Assembly: GCA_917880885.1 (NCBI GenBank)
Contig: OU862916.1
Span: forward strand, 50,752,831-50,816,830
Source of the DNA: Limnephilus marmoratus
Taxonomy: Eukaryota > Arthropoda > Insecta > Trichoptera > Limnephilidae
Length of the DNA stretch: 64,000 nucleotides
Reading direction: 5' to 3'
Shown: positions 58,493 to 64,000 of the stretch, piece after piece
Layout of the letters: the number at the start of each line of letters is the position of its first letter
Position numbering within the stretch: the stretch's first letter is position 1
Made by a program: the position numbers and the translations under genes
Notes under the pieces: generated by a model
Databases searched by the model: none
Seen by the model: the letters and a program-made list of their open reading frames with translations, nothing else
What the model was told of the DNA's origin: nothing

Positions 58493-59217
58493 ATGATTTT
58501 CGATAATATTGTCTTCATTTAATTAAATATGTAAGTTAATTGTGACACTAGTAGTTCTGTGTTCGGTAGACCTCGCGTCCAAAAAAATATGTTGTCAAAT
58601 TTCTTTATACAAAATCAAAACCAAAATTTTCTCTGATATCATAAGAATTTGAAGTAGGTACTTAAATACCAATATCTTTGTAGATGTGCTATCTGCTGTT
58701 TTTACTATGTGGGTCTGCGCTTCCGGGTGTCGCCGATATTATTTACCAATTAACAAAGAAACTAAAAGAACAAATAATTAACGAATAAACCAAACGAACG
58801 TTAAACTAAATGAACGAATTCTTTCCTTATTCAAAATATATTGTTAACCAATATTAATAAACATTTTCAAAAAATCAACGAAATAAACAAATTCTTTTTG
58901 TATGAAAACTACGCTAATTAACGCGTAGTCCGGCGACAGTTTCGCGGACACCATAGCATATCTTTCTGTATTTGAATATCTTTGTTAAATACCTACCTTC
59001 TTAACTATAAACCATTACATAATATGTTCTATGGATATTTTTAATTTCATTTATGAAATAATGCAATTTGTCCTAAGAAAAGTCACAAAATTTATGACAA
59101 TTTCATTTTCAAACTTTCTTCAGGCAGGTAGGTAGGTAACATAATATTGAAGGAATTCAAAAAAGAATTTACAAATAAATAATGAACAGGACGATTGAAT
59201 AATAGATTTTTTACTGT
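58493..59217. other. Unassigned AT-rich region
   Basis: About 725 bases, no supported feature. Confidence 0.4.
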
Positions 59218-59305
59218 AGTTTGCCACCTAGTCAAAATTAGCCATCTATTCAAAGTTTGCTATCTGGTCAAAGTTTTCCACCTAGTCAAAGATAGCCATG
59301 TCGTC
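59218..59305. repeat. ~22-bp degenerate minisatellite, 4 units
   Basis: Units of the form TTGCCACCTAGTCAAARTTA repeated with substitutions. Confidence 0.8.
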
Positions 59306-59332
59306 AGGCTTGAATAATAAAGTGGATTCACT

Positions 59333-59655
59333 TTGGAAGGCGGGAATGGGTACCGCCGCCCCGGGAACCTTTATTGGATAACCACCACCTCTGCCATAGG
59401 TCACCCCAAGTGGTTCGCTGCATTTGGTGATTTAGCATGGGTGCCCGGGTTCATGGGGTGAGGTTTGTCTAAGTCTTGGAGGCGGATGTCCAGGACACAC
59501 TAAACCCCAGATTCCTGCCCACCCCTTAAACCCTTTTCCTTCCTTCTCCTTTCCTTCCTTTCCCTAAAAAAAACCCCCACACAGCATCCCCAAAGATGAC
59601 ATAGGCCCCGAGGGAAATTATTTTCCTCAGGGCCTCCTGTGTGGAGCGCACGTAA
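59333..59655 (+). mobile_element. SINE-B copy 6, internally deleted
   Basis: It begins GGCGGGAATGGGTACCGCCG, continues past CCCGGGTTCATGGGG, then jumps at about 59478 from GTCTAAGTCTTGG to the TGTCCAGGACACACT / CCCCAGATTCCTGCCC part, skipping ~110 bases present in other copies. The end CCTGTGTGGAGCGCACGTAA is followed by 12 A. Confidence 0.83.
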
Positions 59656-59863
59656 AAAAAAAAAATTCAGCAGATTTTTTTAGTTAGTGAATTTTTACAT
59701 CTTTTAAATATTATGCTGATTATTAACTGTCGGCTTTTGTGTTTTAGTTTCCCATTTAAAATATTTAGAACACTCACCATAATATCATATGGGCATTTCG
59801 TTATATGCATGAAGATTTTTTTAGGTTTTTGTATGCTAACTTTACCACTAGTTTTTTCGCCTT

Positions 59864-59885
59864 TTCGCCTTTTCGCCTTTTCGCA
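59864..59885. repeat. 9-bp tandem repeat
   Basis: TTTTCGCCT repeated about three times. Confidence 0.8.
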
Positions 59886-60247
59886 AACTCCGGAAAGATT
59901 AACCTTGGGAAACAGAAATTAAATCTTTTCAATCTGGATAATGATTAGTAGTTTATTGTAGAAATAATGCTAGTCTTCTTAAGCCGAAAGAAGTTAAATA
60001 GTTTGAAATGTTGGGGAGAAGAAATGGTTCATATGTATAAAAATAAAGTCATCAATAATTTATTTAAATTCTTGAGATGCTTTTTCACAAAAACCACGTT
60101 CTACAGATGATCTATTAATTATTATTATTAAGATTAACAAACCTTACAATCTTTTAACATAGGAAGAGTTGTTTAATGTGCCTTTACCCTTGCCAAAGAT
60201 ATACTTGAAGATTTTCTTGATTAGTAATAAAATCTTAACAATATAAT

Positions 60248-60306
60248 ACTTCCCGTGGTGTAATAGTCAGTATGGTTGCCTTAATCGGGTTCAATTCTCG
60301 GCTCTG
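60248..60306 (+). repeat. tRNA-like SINE head
   Basis: TCCCGTGGTGTAATAGTCAG (A-box-like) and GGGTTCAATTCTC (B box) about 25 bases apart, followed by an A-rich stretch. It resembles a tRNA-Glu/Asp-derived head but lacks a foldable 3' half, so it is not a tRNA gene. Confidence 0.5.
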
Positions 60307-60688
60307 ACATAAAGAAAAAACAAAATTTAAACATTGCAATACAAATTCATACTTTAATCTTTGCGCTTTAGAAACGCTCGAAATAAACAAAAAAATTAAA
60401 TCTAAAATTAATTTAGTGAATAAAATAATAGCGCCTTGCAAATCTCCTTTACTCACCATGTTTCCGTATAATATTGACTCCTCCCACCGTTCTCCCCCTC
60501 CCCCCAAAATCATCCCTCCCACTACTCCCACCTAATTAATCTTTGGTACTTGCATTTAATTTTTAAGTTAGTTTTAATTCTGCTCGTGAATGATACGGTT
60601 GTATCGAAACCGGTCGTGGAAAAATTAAATTTAAGTAACAAATGTACATTTAATAAAACTCTTCAAAAAACAAAATAATATATTGTTT
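60307..60688. other. Unassigned AT-rich sequence
   Basis: About 380 bases. No feature supported. Confidence 0.35.
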
Positions 60689-60962
60689 ATTTGCGGCATG
60701 TTCCAGAGTGGAAGATACTCTCAGTATCGCCCTGGTGTAAGACAACCATTCAGTATTGAAACGTTGCTTGAAATGGCTTTAGCCGTGTTTGGTGATCACA
60801 TCTGAATAGCCAGATAATTCCCCACCTTCCTCTTACCTGTCTCCTTCCCCTCCCCACTACCTTCAGCCTCACAACATACCCCAATTGGGGATGCCATAGT
60901 CCCACTGGCTCCAGATGGGAGCAGTTGGGACTCTTGTGCGGTATTCATGTAAAAAAAAAAAA
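60689..60962 (+). mobile_element. SINE-A copy 4 (5'-truncated)
   Basis: Collinear with copy 1 from TTTGCGGCATGTTCCAGAGT to the end GTGCGGTATTCATGT plus 12 A. High similarity to copy 1 suggests recent activity. The tRNA head is missing. Confidence 0.87.
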
Positions 60963-61189
60963 CTTTCTGCCGAAACCGAAACCTAAACTTTTTTAGACAT
61001 GTTAAAAGTCTATTGTTTCCTGAAGTTTGCCTTATTTTTTATTTCTTACACTTTTATGCAGACAGTTAGGTGGTAAATGAAATAAAAAAATAAAAAACAA
61101 TAATTGAAGGACGTCAAAAAACGTTTTTTTTAATATTATTTATTTAAAATTTTTTTTTAAATTAACAAAATCGTGTTTTTTTTTAAAAA
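60963..61189. other. AT-rich sequence
   Basis: A/T-homopolymer-rich spacer. A similar GTAAATGAAATAAAAAAATA stretch recurs at 61775, on the far side of SINE-B copy 7. Confidence 0.4.
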
Positions 61190-61646
61190 TAAGCTCCACA
61201 CAGGAGGCACTGAGGAAAACAATTTCCCTAGGGGCCTATGTCATCTTTGAGGATGCTGTGTGGAGGGTTTTTTAAGTGAAATGAAGGAGAAGAAGATATG
61301 GGAAGGAAAAAGGTATGAGGGGTGGGTAGGAATCTGGGGGTCAGTGTGGCCAGTAGTGACGGACGTATGAATCTATTCCTCAAACTGCGGTGCAAGTCGA
61401 AGGGTCGGGAGAATCCGGCTGGAGAGGTCAAAAGGCCTCCCTCAATCAGGTTGCTCCGATCCTGCCCGCCACACAGTGGTTGGGCAAACGTATCCGCCAC
61501 CAAGACCTAGACAAATCTCATCCCATGAACCCGGGCACCCCTGCTAAGTCACCAAACGTAGCGAACCACTTGGGGTGACCTGTGGCAGGGGTGTTGGTTG
61601 TCCAAAAAATGGTTCCCGGGGCGGCGGTACCCATAACCGCCTCCCA
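61190..61646 (-). mobile_element. SINE-B copy 7 (reference, full length)
   Basis: Minus-strand, ~457 bp, the most complete copy. In sense orientation: GGCGGTTATGGGTACCGCCG head, GTCACCCCAAGTGGTTCGCT, a B-box-like GCCCGGGTTCATGGG, a Cys/Arg-neutral G/C-rich middle without an open frame, a C/T tract, CCTCCACACAGCATCCTCAA, GATGACATAGGCC, the terminal CTCCTGTGTGGAGCTT, and an A/T-rich tail. No canonical A box was found, so RNA polymerase III origin is unproven. Confidence 0.82.
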
Positions 61647-62659
61647 AAGTGTTAACTACATCTTGGAACAAAAATTTGTCAATAGTCAACACTTACATTA
61701 TAATGGAAAGACCTCATTAATTGAGTATTTTCATTGTAATTGCGTTTACAATAACAACATTCTTATTACAGGTGTTTAATGAAATAAAAAAAATAAAAAA
61801 AAAACAACAATTGAAGTATGTAAAAAAATAATTAATTGTTTTTTTTATAAAACAAACAAAAATTATGAAATTAACAAACGCGTTAACTGCATGTAACAAA
61901 CGTGTATGCGCAAGAAATAACACATAACCTCACAGCATAACCACGCCGGACCAGCCGGTGAAATCAGCTGATGATGACGGGTGACACACGAGTCAAGAAC
62001 TCACCCGAAGCCAGCCGAAAACGAGCAATAATTCACAAATGCACAGTTTCGGTGCGACCGAAGCTTCGGCTGATCTTCTGCCGAAACCGAAACTGATGCC
62101 GAAACTAAATTTTTTTGCCGAACCTTGCCGAAACCGAACCTTCGGTCGGTCACTAATAGAAACATTATTACGTACCCAGTTACCGGATAGAATTCCTGTA
62201 TTTATTGAATACGTAGAATATAATTCCTGTATTCATAAAATATACCAGCTTTTCAATTTCACTGTCAAATTTTTTCACAAAATCACACATTTAGAAAATT
62301 TTTCTCGTGTCTATTCAATAATATTATTATTCAATTTATGTAAATATACCTCTGTAAATAGCTTCACCACAGTTTGGTAATGCCTTCAGAAAGTGAAACA
62401 GCTGTCCCGCGTAATAATAATTACACAGCAGAAATTCTTTCTAAGTAAACTGTTTTTTTTTAATACGCTTTTTAAGTCGGTCACGATCCTCCATAAAGAT
62501 ATTGTGTTTATTATTAGCACTGGCCATACTACTCTGCTTTGATTGAAAGACTTTAGTTCTTTAAAGGTCACAGTGAATGTTTATTGCTTTTTAGTTAATA
62601 TACATGACACACGTCGTAACCGATACCATGTGACCAGAGTATACGGAGACAAAGTAGAC
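61647..62659. other. Unassigned region with CCGAAAC repeats
   Basis: About 1 kb. A stretch at 62046-62153 is built from degenerate GCCGAAACCGAAAC / TTCGGT motifs. The frame over it is composition-driven. Confidence 0.4.
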
Positions 62660-62667
62660 AACGGGAT

Positions 62668-63145
62668 CAAGGGCGGATTTAGGGAGGGGGGGGGGGGGGG
62701 GGGGCACGGGGGCACGTGCCCCCCCCCCCCAGGCGGTAAATTTGTGTACTGTGGAGATTCCATCACAGTACGTACTTAGAAGCTAAAACTGTCTTTATTA
62801 AACATTTAATTTTTCGATTGTTTTGACACTTTCATAAACCTTCCTACACATACTTGAACTTGTAGAAATAAACTTGAAGTATGTACTTCAAACTTTGTAA
62901 TTGTTGTTTTTTGGCCCGTCCGTCCCTTGTGCCCCCCTCTCAGGAAAAAATCCTAACAGTAATTGTTGATTTTTTTGACCGTACGCCCCTTGTGCCCCCT
63001 AGAAAAAATCCTAACAGTAATTGTTGATTTTTTTGACCGTACGCCCCTTGTGCCCCCTAGAAAAAATCCTAACATTAATTGTTGATTTTTTTGCCCGTCC
63101 GCCCCGTGTGCCCCCCCCCAGAAAAAAATCCTGGATCCGCCCGTG
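62668..63145. mobile_element. hAT-like MITE with 8-bp target duplication
   Basis: Termini CAAGGGCGGATTTAGG and, reverse-complemented from the right, CACGGGCGGATCCAGG. Exact 8-bp direct repeats AACGGGAT abut both ends at 62660-62667 and 63146-63153, as expected for hAT elements. Inside are a 20-G run, a CACGGGGGCACGTGCCCCC palindrome and a 58-bp minisatellite. Non-coding; frames with FFWGG-like text are products of the repeat. Confidence 0.88.
62940..63125. repeat. 58-bp minisatellite inside the hAT-like MITE, ~3.2 units
   Basis: Units start at 62944, 63002, 63060 and 63121 (partial), each GAAAAAATCCTAACAGTAAT then TGTTGATTTTTTTG and a CGCCCCTTGTGCCCCC end. The first two differ by at most a base or two. 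Confidence 0.9.
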
Positions 63146-63153
63146 AACGGGAT

Positions 63154-64000
63154 CAATGATAGAACTGAACATAGATTAATATTGTGATACATTACATTAA
63201 TGAATACATAATAAAAATAAAAATAAATACACCAATTAAACTTGACAACAAAAAATATAAAAACATACCTGTTTTGATAAACCAAAGTAATTTTCATTTT
63301 GATAGAGTGATTACAAATAAACCGCATCCACAAATTGTGTGTTTCATCTTTATTAACCATATTTTAATGTCACTTAATACGCTATCATCCCGATCTTTGC
63401 AAAAACATGACAGATCCAGTTTATATTCTTTATACAGCTTCGTTCTCACTGTTCTCCTTGTAGTCGGATTATGGCCGTGTTGAGAAACTCGTTCAACGAA
63501 CACCCAGCGGCGACACGATCGTAAATCGAACCCTTTTATCTTGTTGAACGGCTCCGCGGTTATTTTCCCTGCTAAGTAAATTTGTATGTAATTAGCAAGA
63601 TGAATTTTTACCGTCGAATTTTTTGTTGATTTTTTTCGTTGATTAACTACGAACTGACCTTGATGGAACTTGCACACATTAAAAGGACATTTACGATCGG
63701 AAGGGTTAATTTGTCCTTAATGGGTTTTATTTTTAAACAGGATAAGTGTTTAAAGGAATCTGGACATTTCCTGCAGGACCGTGGTTGGTTTTAAACGATC
63801 AATTTGTTAATTAAGAGGATTAAAAAAACTCTACTTATTAATTAAATTAATTGTAATGAAAATATTCCCTTCAAAGACTATGTCGTTAAAGAATTTGCGA
63901 TAGCAGTGGACTGGTATTTCAAATTCTCATACATATGCGTCATGTATAGATAACGCTCATCTTTTAGGCACGCGATCGTTTGACGCTAGTCTATAAAGGG
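63154..64000. other. Unassigned region
   Basis: About 850 bases. Overlapping frames on both strands near 63184-63677 show no domain. No repeat assigned. Confidence 0.4.

Noticed and set aside
16330..60306. Possible tRNA genes at 16.3 kb (-), 28.97 kb (-), 58.4 kb (+) and 60.25 kb (+)
   Set aside because: A and B boxes are visible, but the acceptor stems do not pair and the sequence runs on into SINE bodies or A-rich tails.
62953..63360. 135-codon minus-strand frame with repeated FFWGG / RGHKGRTVKK text
   Set aside because: The repetition is the 58-bp minisatellite of a hAT-like MITE, not a repeat protein.

Overview
The window is AT-rich eukaryotic nuclear DNA with no recognisable host gene. 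Every long open frame that makes sense as protein belongs to a transposable element. The set points to an insect: several Jockey-type LINEs, CR1-like and RTE-like LINEs, a Penelope-like element with a GIY-YIG nuclease, an internally deleted mariner resembling the Bombyx mori Bmmar1 (mori) subfamily, three tRNA-like or SINE-like families and many MITEs. Frequent TAGGTACCTA-type stretches and the mariner type make a moth or butterfly the best guess, but this is inference only.

Layout. 1-4229: Jockey A (+), ORF1 end, ORF2 with one frameshift, 3' UTR and poly-A. 4376-7875: Jockey B (-), 5'-truncated, ORF2 open except for one stop codon and a 421-bp tRNA-derived SINE (family A) inserted near its C-terminus. 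8245-8797: SINE-like family B (-), split by a 169-bp TTA-flanked MITE. 9200-10012: Penelope-like fragment with an inverted copy of its own 3' region. 10.4-11.6 kb: C/T-rich repeat and SINE-A fragments. 12975-13927: mariner remnant. 14.69-15.17 kb: pyrimidine-rich low-complexity block. 15.3-30.3 kb: SINE, MITE and minisatellite remnants in otherwise unassignable AT-rich DNA. 30.6-33.3 kb: two RTE-type insertions with clear target-site duplications (13 and 12 bp). 24.7 and 34.8 kb: two inverted copies of a promoter-like module. 36874-39095: CR1-like LINE (-). 40.5-44.2 kb: LINE C-terminus, TIR element, SINE-C copies, one split by Jockey C. 47.9-53.3 kb: Jockey D and E (-), a foldback element, and a CR1-like LINE C-terminus with its hairpin-like 3' tail. 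55.7-63.2 kb: a second TAA-flanked MITE inside a SINE-A fragment, three SINE-B copies, one SINE-A copy, and a hAT-like MITE with an internal minisatellite and exact 8-bp target duplication.

How it works together. The autonomous-type elements (Jockey, CR1, RTE, Penelope) supply reverse transcriptases; the SINE families would depend on such enzymes. Nested insertions (SINE in Jockey, Jockey in SINE, MITE in SINE) give a relative chronology. I did not find a coherent new gene system. The most useful novelties are the SINE families, the MITEs carrying paired G/C tracts, the recurrent 3'-UTR hairpins of the Jockey copies, and the duplicated promoter-like module at 24.7 and 34.8 kb.
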